A DNA stretch of 64,000 nucleotides from Alphaproteobacteria bacterium (GTDB taxonomy: Bacteria; Pseudomonadota; Alphaproteobacteria; Micavibrionales; Micavibrionaceae): contig QKCR01000160.1 of assembly GCA_003245575.1 (NCBI GenBank), positions 21,677 to 85,676 of the forward strand, given 5' to 3'. The translations under genes were made by a program, and so were the position numbers. Below the pieces are notes generated by a model. That model did not search any database. It saw only the letters and a program-made list of their open reading frames with translations, and was not told the DNA's origin. Positions within the stretch are counted from its first letter, which is position 1. Each line of letters starts with the position of its first letter. This document shows, piece by piece, positions 56,477-64,000 of this stretch.

Positions 56477-57078
56477 GGTTGTCGAGTGATCTTACCTGAT
56501 GGTGCGGTTTGCGGTGCTACGTCTTGTTTTTCATTTAGCTGCAACAAAGAACGTATTTGGGCAAATGGGACGGAGGGCTCACCAAAAATGTCGATTTTTA
56601 CCATGTGAGTTACGTCATCCAGATGTTTTAGGTAATCCACGCGCTCATTATCAAACACAATGTCAGCATATTCATCGCCAATATCAAATTTGCTTTTCAG
56701 TAGTAAACTTTTGGGGATTTCGAGATTTAAGTCTGCGCATACGGCTTGGAGCGTGGCTTCTGCGCTCTCTAGATACCCGTTGGTCGCGAGTATTACGTTA
56801 TGTCCGTCATTTGCCGCATCAAACAGGAGCTTTATGAGTTCCTGATTGGGAGTGCAATGTGCATCTAAGCTATATATCGTCCCCTGAATATCCGAGACAA
56901 TCGTATATGCTAATCCGCAAGCAGGTGTTTTCTTCGGTGTCTGAGCGGGCTGTGCCGGAGCCGCACTTTTTTCCCATGCGGTTACAGGCTGAGCTTGCTG
57001 TGGTTTCGCAGGGGATAGTATCTCGGATGGGGTGATGTCCTCACCGCCGAATATCTTTTTTAGCCAGCCAAAATCCAT
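56473..57078 (-). CDS. HAD-like protein, possibly inactive
   Basis: A 201-residue protein: a Pro/Ala/Gln-rich N-terminal linker (to about 52), then a HAD-like domain with TIVSDIQGTIYSLD (motif I), VILATNG (motif II) and ADIVFDNERVDYL (late motif). In motif I the second Asp of the usual DxDGT is replaced by Gln (DIQGT), which would remove the general acid. It may bind rather than hydrolyse phosphate esters. It lies just upstream of ssrA. Confidence 0.6.
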   Translation of the reverse strand: MDFGWLKKIFGGEDITPSEILSPAKPQQAQPVTAWEKSAAPAQPAQTPKKTPACGLAYTIVSDIQGTIYSLDAHCTPNQELIKLLFDAANDGHNVILATNGYLESAEATLQAVCADLNLEIPKSLLLKSKFDIGDEYADIVFDNERVDYLKHLDDVTHMVKIDIFGEPSVPFAQIRSLLQLNEKQDVAPQTAPSGKITRQP

Positions 57079-57213
57079 GTTTCAATTCCCTAGACTTATT
57101 TACATAATCTTAAGGAGGATAGTTATTTTTGTGGACATTTACAAGCTTTTTCTAGAGGTAGTGGCAAAAAAAACTATAGAGTTACTTATATCTAATGAGT
57201 TTTGGAGGGTTAT

Positions 57214-58008
57214 ATGCAGCAATATCACGATTTTCTGCGCCATGTTCTGGCGAACGGTGTCCGTAAAGAGGACCGTACCGGAACAGGTACAATTTCCGTG
57301 TTCGGGTATCAGATGCGTTTTAACCTCGAAGATGGATTTCCTCTGCTCACCACCAAGAAGGTTCATTTGAAATCCATTATTCACGAGCTATTGTGGTTTC
57401 TGAACGGGGACACCAATATTAAATACCTGAACGATCACGGCGTCACCATCTGGGACGAATGGGCTGACGAGAACGGTAACCTTGGCCCTGTGTACGGGTC
57501 ACAATGGCGGTCATGGCCCGCACCGAACGGCGAAAAGATCGACCAGATCACTAACCTCATCAATATGATTAAAAATAATCCTGACTCGCGCCGCCTTGTT
57601 GTCTCAGCTTGGAATCCAGCTGAGATCGAAAATATGGCTTTGCCGCCGTGCCATTGCCTGTTTCAGTTTTATGTGGCAAACGGACGTTTGTCTTGCCAGC
57701 TTTATCAACGCTCTGCTGATATTTTCCTCGGCGTCCCTTTCAATATCGCGTCTTATGCCATGTTGACTATGATGATTGCCCAAGTCTGCGGTCTCAAGCC
57801 CGGTGACTTCGTACATACATTTGGAGATGCCCATATCTATTCAAACCATATCGAGCAAGTGAACCTGCAGCTCTCGCGTGAGCCACGTAAGTTGCCCGAG
57901 ATGCATCTCAACCCGCATGTTACCGATCTCTTTGACTTCAAGTTCGAAGATTTCGAGCTTGTGGGGTATGATCCGCATCCTCTCATCAAAGCCCCCATTG
58001 CGGTGTAG
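57214..58008 (+). CDS. thyA: thymidylate synthase
   Basis: A 264-residue enzyme, the same length as E. coli ThyA, making dTMP from dUMP. Motifs: [11 protein letters not shown] (phosphate loop), [22 protein letters not shown], catalytic Cys in [34 protein letters not shown] and [22 protein letters not shown] lies just upstream of ATG 57214, so the longer frame from 57202 is not needed. Palindromic repeats follow it. Confidence 0.95.
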   Translation: MQQYHDFLRHVLANGVRKEDRTGTGTISVFGYQMRFNLEDGFPLLTTKKVHLKSIIHELLWFLNGDTNIKYLNDHGVTIWDEWADENGNLGPVYGSQWRSWPAPNGEKIDQITNLINMIKNNPDSRRLVVSAWNPAEIENMALPPCHCLFQFYVANGRLSCQLYQRSADIFLGVPFNIASYAMLTMMIAQVCGLKPGDFVHTFGDAHIYSNHIEQVNLQLSREPRKLPEMHLNPHVTDLFDFKFEDFELVGYDPHPLIKAPIAV

Positions 58009-58011
58009 TTT

Positions 58012-58240
58012 TTCGTCTTTTGGGCTGCGAAGTCCCTTCGTTTGCGCTTCCGGTGCTCACGTACCTTAATGTACGCTGCGCTCCGGTTCTCACCGAAGCG
58101 GTTTCTCGCCTCAAAATCCATTGAACTATTTAACTGCGCTGCGGGTCTTCGGATGACGCCTTTTTCGACTCAAATATCTCTGAATTAAGTTCTTCGTCTT
58201 TTGGGCTGCGAAGCCCTTAATATTTGGGCTTCTCGGGGAA
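58012..58240. repeat. dispersed palindromic repeat, copy D plus decayed fragments
   Basis: Full copy at about 58012-58131 with the common core and its own outer arms (CCCTTCG / CCGAAGCGG). A right-half fragment follows (58139-58186), then a left-half fragment (58193-58240). A 21-base sequence, TTCGTCTTTTGGGCTGCGAAG, is repeated exactly at 58012-58032 and 58193-58213. No gene lies in 58009-58304. Confidence 0.75.
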
Positions 58241-58304
58241 TGTGGACATGGTTTTGAAAGAATTTTTATTCTTTTCTTGCTTTTTCATAAGTTGATAGGT
58301 ATGC

Positions 58305-59414
58305 ATGGGGCCTAAATTTTTTGGGGTAGCCGTGCAAAGACCAGATCCAGAGCTTGTGAAGAAAAGTGCTGAAATCGCAAACCGCGAAGCTATGCGCTAT
58401 TTGTCATCCCAGATTACACGCCATTTGTCATTGCGTTTTCAAGGGCCTCCTCTACCGCAAACCAAGAGGCGTACTCCTGATTTGAGTAAAGACTTTCTGG
58501 AGACACAAGTTCTTACCGGTTTCTTTAAGACATCTTACAAAGATCAATTGGCGAGGAAATTTGCTCCCGATGATGTGAATTTTATTTTGCGCGTCGGTAG
58601 AAAGTTTCCGCGTGTGCGTTTGGGCTTTGCCTACTTTTCATTGCTTGCTGTTGATGATTGCCCTGAAGAGGCAATGCATCTTTGCGAACTGCAAGGACGA
58701 ACAGGATATGCCCGTACAAGCATCCCGACCAAAATGATTCAAGTTGTCGCTGACCATCAAGAAGGTACTGAGAGATTGGCGAATATGCTCTTCAGTGACG
58801 ATCCTGAATTTGAAGATATTGTTCTGGCCTGTCGTTACCATGACGTTGCTGAAGCAATTACGGGAGACTTCTCCAAATATTGCGACATTTCTCCACGTGA
58901 TCGGAAACGTATTGAGAAATTGGCATTTGAATTGATTTCTCCAGAGAACGCTCCGAACCTCAGTCAACAGGCTAAAGACATCAGACGATGCTATGAGCTG
59001 ACATGCGGCACTGATCCCGCGCATAAAGAAGTTCGTGCCAAGTTCAAGGATTGCGATGCCTTGGAAATGCCGATGGAAGTTGCGTTTCTGATGACGCAAA
59101 AACTTTCGGTGAATCGCGTACAGTTGATGGATGAATTAGAACCGTTCTGGAAGTCTGCCGAGTCAGCCCTTCAATATTCCCGCTCAAAGAATTTTTTCAA
59201 AGTTCTTGAGCAGGCCAGATACCGCACGGATTTAAAACCGGAAAGTTATGATGATATTGTCAATATTGCTGTCGAATATATGCGCGGCTGTGAGGCGGGT
59301 TTTATAGATTCCGGTATGGAGCAAGACTCTGTTGTCGAGAAGGGTTCACCTCGTACCAGTGGTGCAGGTTCTATTTCCCAAAGTGTTGTGCAATTTCCCA
59401 TGAGAAAGCCGTAA
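58305..59414 (+). CDS. HD-domain phosphohydrolase-like protein
   Basis: A 369-residue protein. A helical N-terminal part (about 1-100) is followed by an HD domain: His in VADHQEGTERL (about 151), the HD pair in CRYHDVAEAITGDF (about 180), and the final Asp in FKDCDALEMPMEV (about 250). This H...HD...D order and spacing resemble YfbR-like 5'-nucleotidases. A Ser/Gly-rich tail follows. It lies 300 bases after thyA; a nucleotide role is suggested by context only. Confidence 0.65.
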   Translation: MGPKFFGVAVQRPDPELVKKSAEIANREAMRYLSSQITRHLSLRFQGPPLPQTKRRTPDLSKDFLETQVLTGFFKTSYKDQLARKFAPDDVNFILRVGRKFPRVRLGFAYFSLLAVDDCPEEAMHLCELQGRTGYARTSIPTKMIQVVADHQEGTERLANMLFSDDPEFEDIVLACRYHDVAEAITGDFSKYCDISPRDRKRIEKLAFELISPENAPNLSQQAKDIRRCYELTCGTDPAHKEVRAKFKDCDALEMPMEVAFLMTQKLSVNRVQLMDELEPFWKSAESALQYSRSKNFFKVLEQARYRTDLKPESYDDIVNIAVEYMRGCEAGFIDSGMEQDSVVEKGSPRTSGAGSISQSVVQFPMRKP

Positions 59415-59440
59415 GGCTTTCTCTTCGTTTTTACTCTAAA

Positions 59441-60268
59441 TTAAAGTCTTATTCCCAAGTGGTATGCCAGCGCAGGCAAGATCTGTGTGTCTGGATGTTT
59501 TTCCCATCCCGCGCAATTCATAAAGGCCAAAGTTGCAGATGGATTGTTGACGATCACACGCACATCTTCCTCTTCACCCATTGCCGCACATCTGAAGGCC
59601 AGTGACGGTGCTTTCGTATTGAGCGGATTCCAGTTCATATAGGCTCTATCAACATTTTTAACGAGCGCGGGAAGAGCTTTATCGAAGAGGGGTCTTTTTT
59701 CTGTCACATGATTTTCAGGCAAGAGGAAAGAAACGCCCCCTGTGTGTTCTAAATAAGAAAAACGGTTTTCAGGTTTGTTTCTTTTGAGACAGATTCCAAC
59801 GGGAGCTGCAAAGCCGTGAAATTCCGTGCTGTATTTTTTCTGTTCTGCTTGTTTAATCAGATCAAGAATGAATGGGGATGTTGCCGTTCCCACTAAGAGA
59901 AGATTATATCCTTCATCCAGTGCCTTTTTGGTGGCTTGTTGTGAAATCCAGTTAGAGGCGGCGCGCCATTTTTCGTAGGCAACTTCCGGCCCTTCTTCCA
60001 AATAGTCCCGTTGGTATCCCGGAATTGCAAATAGGCAATTGTCGTTTACGTCTACGCGAACGAAGTCTCTATGCATTCTTTCGAATTGGTAGGCAAAAGC
60101 CGATTTTCCTGCTCCCGGGTATCCGCCTGTAAGCGCGAGTCTCTTGTCATTTCCTTTGGCAGGTTTCTTGCCGAAGAATAAAGAATTGAGGACTGCTTGA
60201 ATCTGAAGGATTTCGCCCTTTGTATAGGCGGCAAGATCTCCGTCGATGTGAAGCGTTTGGCTGCTCAT
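59441..60268 (-). CDS. zeta-toxin-like P-loop kinase
   Basis: A 275-residue protein with Walker A GGYPGAGKSAFAYQF (about 47) and VDVNDNCLFAIPGYQRDYL, patterns of the zeta-toxin/PezT kinase family, which phosphorylates UDP-N-acetylglucosamine sugars. A fitting C-terminal half with ENRFSYLEHTGGVSFLLPE follows. No epsilon-type antitoxin gene is next to it: the gene starting just upstream on the other strand is phoH. It may be a solitary kinase of other function. Confidence 0.6.
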   Translation of the reverse strand: MSSQTLHIDGDLAAYTKGEILQIQAVLNSLFFGKKPAKGNDKRLALTGGYPGAGKSAFAYQFERMHRDFVRVDVNDNCLFAIPGYQRDYLEEGPEVAYEKWRAASNWISQQATKKALDEGYNLLLVGTATSPFILDLIKQAEQKKYSTEFHGFAAPVGICLKRNKPENRFSYLEHTGGVSFLLPENHVTEKRPLFDKALPALVKNVDRAYMNWNPLNTKAPSLAFRCAAMGEEEDVRVIVNNPSATLAFMNCAGWEKHPDTQILPALAYHLGIRL

Positions 60269-60348
60269 AGTGACTCCTGTTATGTTAATTTAGGCGTTAT
60301 AGGCGCGTTGGATAAAATTTGCAAATAAAATGGATTTTTGCGCATGCG

Positions 60349-60365
60349 TTATGATACGATTCGTA
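60349..60365. promoter_or_regulatory. short palindrome, possible operator
   Basis: TGATACG (60349-60355), ATT, CGTATCA (60359-60365): perfect arms in the 330-base gap between the zeta-like gene and phoH. Binding protein unknown. Confidence 0.4.
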
Positions 60366-60537
60366 TCAAGGATCGGATTTCTCTGATTCGCAGTTCACGT
60401 CCCACCTGACCGTCTCTTCTACGGAGTTCTATTTGGTTCTGGATATTCGGCTATATCAAACTTTGCGGCGAGAAGATTTCTTGTCGGATCATTTCGGTCT
60501 CGGTGGATCGGTCACAAATGCACACTTCATTTCTGTT

Positions 60538-60575
60538 ACCCGTTTGACACGCGTCAAGCGGGTTTCATCTTTTTA
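60538..60575 (+). terminator. stem-loop in the phoH leader
   Basis: ACCCGTTTGAC (60538-60548) pairs with GTCAAGCGGGT (60553-60563) with one G-T, followed by TTCATCTTTTT. It lies 24 bases before the phoH start, so it could attenuate transcription or end a short leader RNA. The rest of 60269-60598 shows no gene. Confidence 0.55.
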
Positions 60576-60598
60576 ACCCCTCCAGAAAGGACCTCGCC

Positions 60599-61384
60599 AT
60601 GTCTCGTATGACTTCCAAAACATCCGGTAAAAACGGAAAATCCCGCAAGTCCCAAATCGAACGCGCCAAGGTACATAATCACGGTAATGTTGTTCATACC
60701 GTTTTTGATGATCTGGACTGGCATCCGTTAGACACAGAGATTGATAATAGTCGTGATAAATCCTATATGCGCACTATCAAACCACGTTCCGACGGTCAAC
60801 GTGCCTTGATGGAAGCCATCAAAGAAAAGAATTTGACGCTGGCTATGGGACCTGCCGGAACAGGTAAAACCTATCTGGCAATCTCTGCGGCTGTTGAAGC
60901 TTTGGAAGCGGGCGAGGTTGAGCGGATTATTCTGTCACGTCCTGCTATGGAAGCCGGAGAATCTCTCGGGTATCTGCCGGGAGATATGCATGAGAAAATG
61001 GCTCCGTATTTACGGCCTCTTTATGATGCGCTTGGAGATCGCTTAGGAGGTAAGCGTGTGCGTCAGTTGCTTGAAGACGGGACAATCGAGATTGCGCCTG
61101 TCGGATTTATGCGCGGGCGGACACTCAATAATGCCTTTATCGTGATTGATGAAGCACAGAACTGTACTTACGCCCAACTCAAGATGCTGTTATCCCGTTT
61201 AGGATGGCATTCCACGATGGTGGTTACAGGTGACCCTGACCAGAGTGACTTGTTGGACGGAATGTCAGGTCTTGCCGATATTTCCAAACGATTGTCTCAA
61301 TTGCCGAATGTATCTGTGATCTCTTTGAAATCGGAAGATATTGTGCGCCACCCGTTGGTTGCCGAAATGCTCGACGTTTTGTAG
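60599..61384 (+). CDS. phoH: PhoH-family ATPase
   Basis: A 261-residue protein. A basic N-terminal extension (about 1-60) precedes the PhoH P-loop domain: LAMGPAGTGKTYLAI (about 84), ILSRPAMEAGESLGYLPGDM (about 115), FIVIDEAQNC (Walker B, about 180) and VVTGDPDQSDL. This family hydrolyses ATP and is linked to RNA metabolism. The usual partner ybeY is not adjacent. AAAGGA precedes the ATG. Confidence 0.9.
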   Translation: MSRMTSKTSGKNGKSRKSQIERAKVHNHGNVVHTVFDDLDWHPLDTEIDNSRDKSYMRTIKPRSDGQRALMEAIKEKNLTLAMGPAGTGKTYLAISAAVEALEAGEVERIILSRPAMEAGESLGYLPGDMHEKMAPYLRPLYDALGDRLGGKRVRQLLEDGTIEIAPVGFMRGRTLNNAFIVIDEAQNCTYAQLKMLLSRLGWHSTMVVTGDPDQSDLLDGMSGLADISKRLSQLPNVSVISLKSEDIVRHPLVAEMLDVL

Positions 61385-61404
61385 TACCCCCTCCATTAGA
61401 CCTT

Positions 61405-61434
61405 CCCCGGCAATGAAAATTGTCGGGGATTTTC
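61405..61434 (+). terminator. terminator after phoH
   Basis: CCCCGGCAAT (61405-61414) pairs with ATTGTCGGGG (61419-61428) with one G-T, then TTTTC. Confidence 0.8.
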
Positions 61435-61526
61435 TTTATGCTATGCGTTTTTATTGACAAAGAAATGCATATATGTCATACACTTAGTATATTCACAAAT
61501 TTTATTTTGTAAGTTAGAAAGTTTAC

Positions 61527-61781
61527 ATGATTTCTCTTCCAAAAAAATCGGGCTTGGCCTGTAGCGGCGTCGTTGCTGCATCTGTATTGGCGGCTGCTTT
61601 TATGACCCATTCTAATATTCCTGATGCGGTTCCTGCCGCTGCATCGGATGTGACCGCACCGCAAGTTGAAAAAGGTCCTAAAGTCGCTCCGCAGGCTCCG
61701 GACAAAGACGATCAGAAATCTGCATATAATATTTTTCTGGGTATTATGCGTAACGTCAACTTCCCGTTGTCGTATAAGTAA
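61527..61781 (+). CDS. small membrane-anchored or exported protein
   Basis: An 84-residue protein: basic start, hydrophobic segment (about 10-27, GVVAASVLAAAFM), then a Pro/Ala-rich linker and a short conserved-looking end (AYNIFLGIMRNVNFPLSYK). It may be a signal anchor with a periplasmic tail. A TTGACA at 61454 could be a -35. No family recognised. Confidence 0.5.
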   Translation: MISLPKKSGLACSGVVAASVLAAAFMTHSNIPDAVPAAASDVTAPQVEKGPKVAPQAPDKDDQKSAYNIFLGIMRNVNFPLSYK

Positions 61782-61857
61782 TTTTTTTGAGATTATTTCG
61801 GCGTATTTCTCTTTCTCGGGTCGTGACTTTTATAGCTATTCGGCCTAAGTTGCCTTC

Positions 61858-62511
61858 ATGAGCCCTGCATCCCGTTTGAAACGTTTTTTTGTTCTGGCCC
61901 TGATCGGTTTCGCGATCGGTGCCTTGATTGCATATTTGTCTGTTCGTTCCGAGCAAGCGTCTACTTCCGAAGCTGGTGAGACGTCAAGTGTGTCCATGCC
62001 GTTGGTTGCAACCGGAATGGGGTCGCATTTCTCCCTGATTGATCAAAACGGTGTTGCGCGCACGCAAGCCGATTACGCAGATAAATATAAGCTGGTTTAT
62101 TTCGGCTTTACATACTGCCCTGCGATTTGTCCGACCGAGTTGTCCAAAATGGCCGAAGCGTATCTTGCCCTCCCTATGGAAGTGCAACAACATCTGCAAC
62201 CAATATTCATCACTGTTGATCCTGAACGTGATACGCCTGATGTTATGAAAGGATATGTGTCCTTGTTCATGCCGCAATTGATTGGTTTGACCGGATCAAT
62301 TGATCAAGTTGAAGAGGCCAAGAAGTCGTTTAAAGTCTATGCTGCGAAAGTGCCTGATGAAAATGATCCGGAAAGCTACACGATGGATCACACGTCCTTG
62401 ATCTATTTTCTGTCGCCAGAAAACGAGCCTTTGGCTTTTTTCAAGACGGGAGACTCTTCTGATGTCTTGAAAGAACGGATTCTTTCCGTAATGTCGATAA
62501 AATCCGAGTAA
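61858..62511 (+). CDS. SCO1/SenC-family copper chaperone
   Basis: A 217-residue membrane-anchored thioredoxin-fold protein. N-terminal segment (about 9-28), then the copper motif FTYCPAICPTE (CxxxC, about 90), ITVDPERDTP, and a third ligand His in YTMDHTSLIYF (about 178). It delivers copper to cytochrome c oxidase in the periplasm. No oxidase gene is in the window. Confidence 0.9.
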   Translation: MSPASRLKRFFVLALIGFAIGALIAYLSVRSEQASTSEAGETSSVSMPLVATGMGSHFSLIDQNGVARTQADYADKYKLVYFGFTYCPAICPTELSKMAEAYLALPMEVQQHLQPIFITVDPERDTPDVMKGYVSLFMPQLIGLTGSIDQVEEAKKSFKVYAAKVPDENDPESYTMDHTSLIYFLSPENEPLAFFKTGDSSDVLKERILSVMSIKSE

Positions 62512-62622
62512 GTGATTCTATTTGTGTCGTTTTTCTCTTTCATGACGGTTTTCTTAAGCTCTCATTAACTCCCTTCGCGTATCGGTGAATCTGTAGATTT
62601 TTTTAATTTCTTAAGGTTTCTC

Positions 62623-64000
62623 GTGCGTCAACTTTTTCTAGCTATTCTTCTAGGATTGTTCTTTATCGTTGCTGCTTCGCATAGTAGTAACGCTCAGAGT
62701 CCTGATATTATCTACTTGGGAGATATTCCCGGTGGGTCAACTTATAGTATCGCTTTAGGTATTAGTAGCGACGGAACTGCTGTTGTCGGAGCTAGTGAAG
62801 ATGCATTTGGTCTAGAATCTTTTTATTGGTCATCCGGATCGGGGATGATCAATTTGGGGGATTTTGCCGGCGGCGCAGTTACAAGCAATGCTACAGGAGT
62901 TTCTGCTGACGGAAGTATGATTGTGGGATTTGGACATAATGGAAATTATGCATCGTATTCCTGGACCAGTGGCACAGGCATGGTCAATATGGGAGACTTA
63001 CCGGGAGGCTCTTCATTTAGTCGAGCCAATGATGTTAATGCAGACGGATCAGTTATTGTAGGACGCAGCAATTCAGTTAACGGGAATGAAGCCTATCGAT
63101 GGACATCAGGTGGCGGGATGGTCGGTCTCGGCGATTTGGCAGGTGGAGGTTTTGGTAGCTGGGCAGAAGCCGTTACAGCAGACGGATCAGTTGTTGTCGG
63201 GTATGGTGAATCAGCAAGCGGTATCGAAGCCATACGTTGGACAAGTGGTACAGGGATGGTCGGTCTCGGCGATTTGGCAGGTGGAGCTTATTTTAGCTCA
63301 GCGCTTGATGTTAGTGATGATGGGACTATCGTTGTCGGACGTGGCTCTTCTGCATCAGGTATAGAGGCGTTCCGTTGGACCAGTGGCACAGGTATGGTTG
63401 GTCTCGGCGATTTAGCGGGCGGTAGCTTTGCAAGTGTTGCTAACGCTATCAGTGGAGACGGAGAAGTTATTGTCGGGTATGGGAATACTGCTTTAGGTCA
63501 AGCCGCTATGATCTGGGATCAAATAAACGGTATGCGGGAATTGGCAATTGTACTTACTGATTTAGGTGTTGATCTGACAGGATGGACACTCAATACGGCA
63601 ACCGGCATTAGCGATGATCAAGAGCATATTTCAGGAACTGGAAATTACCTTGGAAATACATCTGCTTTTTTGGCGATCCTAACAAATTCAATATCCGGTG
63701 TGACGACGGTTGACGCATTGGCTGAATCATTAGGGGAGGCTCAAGTCTCTCATCAACAAGCCATTTCACAAAACGGGATTTATACATCGCGCGGTTTGTT
63801 TTTAGCACGGAATGCGCTGTCCTATTTTCCGAAGGTGGTCGCGCCTCAACAAAAAGTTCAAAGCTTGTCTTTACCGTCACGTATTGAGCCTGCGGCAGGA
63901 GATGACGGCGAGACTTATCTGTCTTATGATCAGGGATATTTTTCTCCAGAGAAATGGGCATTTTATTCGCTGGGGTCTTTTGCGATGGGCCAAGAAAATA
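62623..64000 (+). CDS. HAF-repeat exported protein, 3' end beyond window
   Basis: Open to the right edge (at least 459 residues). GTG 62623 follows TAAGG. A signal peptide (to SSNAQ) is followed by about six repeats of 40 residues with the pattern LGDLAGG...S.A..VS.DG.V.VG....G.EA.RWTSGTGMV (residues about 30-305), the HAF extracellular repeat, which probably forms a beta-propeller. A linker region (about 320-400) and the start of a further domain follow, possibly an autotransporter barrel. Likely a secreted or surface protein. Confidence 0.75.
   Translation, partial: MRQLFLAILLGLFFIVAASHSSNAQSPDIIYLGDIPGGSTYSIALGISSDGTAVVGASEDAFGLESFYWSSGSGMINLGDFAGGAVTSNATGVSADGSMIVGFGHNGNYASYSWTSGTGMVNMGDLPGGSSFSRANDVNADGSVIVGRSNSVNGNEAYRWTSGGGMVGLGDLAGGGFGSWAEAVTADGSVVVGYGESASGIEAIRWTSGTGMVGLGDLAGGAYFSSALDVSDDGTIVVGRGSSASGIEAFRWTSGTGMVGLGDLAGGSFASVANAISGDGEVIVGYGNTALGQAAMIWDQINGMRELAIVLTDLGVDLTGWTLNTATGISDDQEHISGTGNYLGNTSAFLAILTNSISGVTTVDALAESLGEAQVSHQQAISQNGIYTSRGLFLARNALSYFPKVVAPQQKVQSLSLPSRIEPAAGDDGETYLSYDQGYFSPEKWAFYSLGSFAMGQEN

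Overview
The window reads as a chromosome segment of an alphaproteobacterium of moderate GC. The strongest support is the permuted two-piece ssrA (tmRNA) gene, together with an alphaproteobacterial-type SspB, an ilvBNC operon, succinylase-pathway dap genes, MCP chemoreceptors and a flagellar rod fragment. The genus cannot be named from sequence alone. A Micavibrio-like or similar deep alphaproteobacterial lineage is a guess.

Bases 1-12814 are the morphogenesis, packaging and lysis part of a T7-like (podoviral) prophage. The order is portal (cut by the window edge and frameshifted), scaffold, capsid, tail tubes A and B, an internal virion-like protein, a pectate-lyase-fold tailspike, terminase large subunit, a TM/coiled-coil protein, a SleB-type hydrolase and a 3-TM holin. 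Two cargo genes sit inside it. One is a reverse-strand PilZ (c-di-GMP receptor) gene between scaffold and capsid. The other is an HExxH metallopeptidase-like gene with its own promoter and terminator. No integrase, repressor, replication or RNA polymerase gene lies in the visible part.

Bases 13032-45211 are mostly housekeeping and transport: NhaA; a YeeE/YedE sulfur-import pair with a divergent BigR-like ArsR regulator; an aminotransferase; folA; an MscS channel; the glmU-glmS operon; dapD-dapE; a DegP-type protease; miaA; a sigma-like protein; and ilvB-ilvN-(lipoprotein)-ilvC behind a readable transcription attenuator. Then come two DMT permeases, two MCPs (one in tandem with an Aer-type PAS protein) and NhaD.

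Bases 45212-64000 are more mosaic. An MFS/hydrolase/ABC-ATPase operon is followed by a 750-base non-coding tract with a strong promoter, terminator and repeats. Next come a U32-family trhP, large uncharacterised proteins behind near-consensus promoters beginning TTGACATA, sspB, ssrA, thyA, an HD-domain protein, a zeta-toxin-like P-loop protein, phoH, a SCO1 protein and a HAF-repeat exported protein that runs off the right edge. A dispersed palindromic repeat (four copies plus fragments) keeps a common core while its outer arms differ between copies but stay self-complementary. The most interesting items are the unusually long ssrA tag with a duplicated ANDNV motif encoded near sspB, the ilv attenuator, the prophage cargo genes, and the candidate small RNA near 49.6-49.8 kb.
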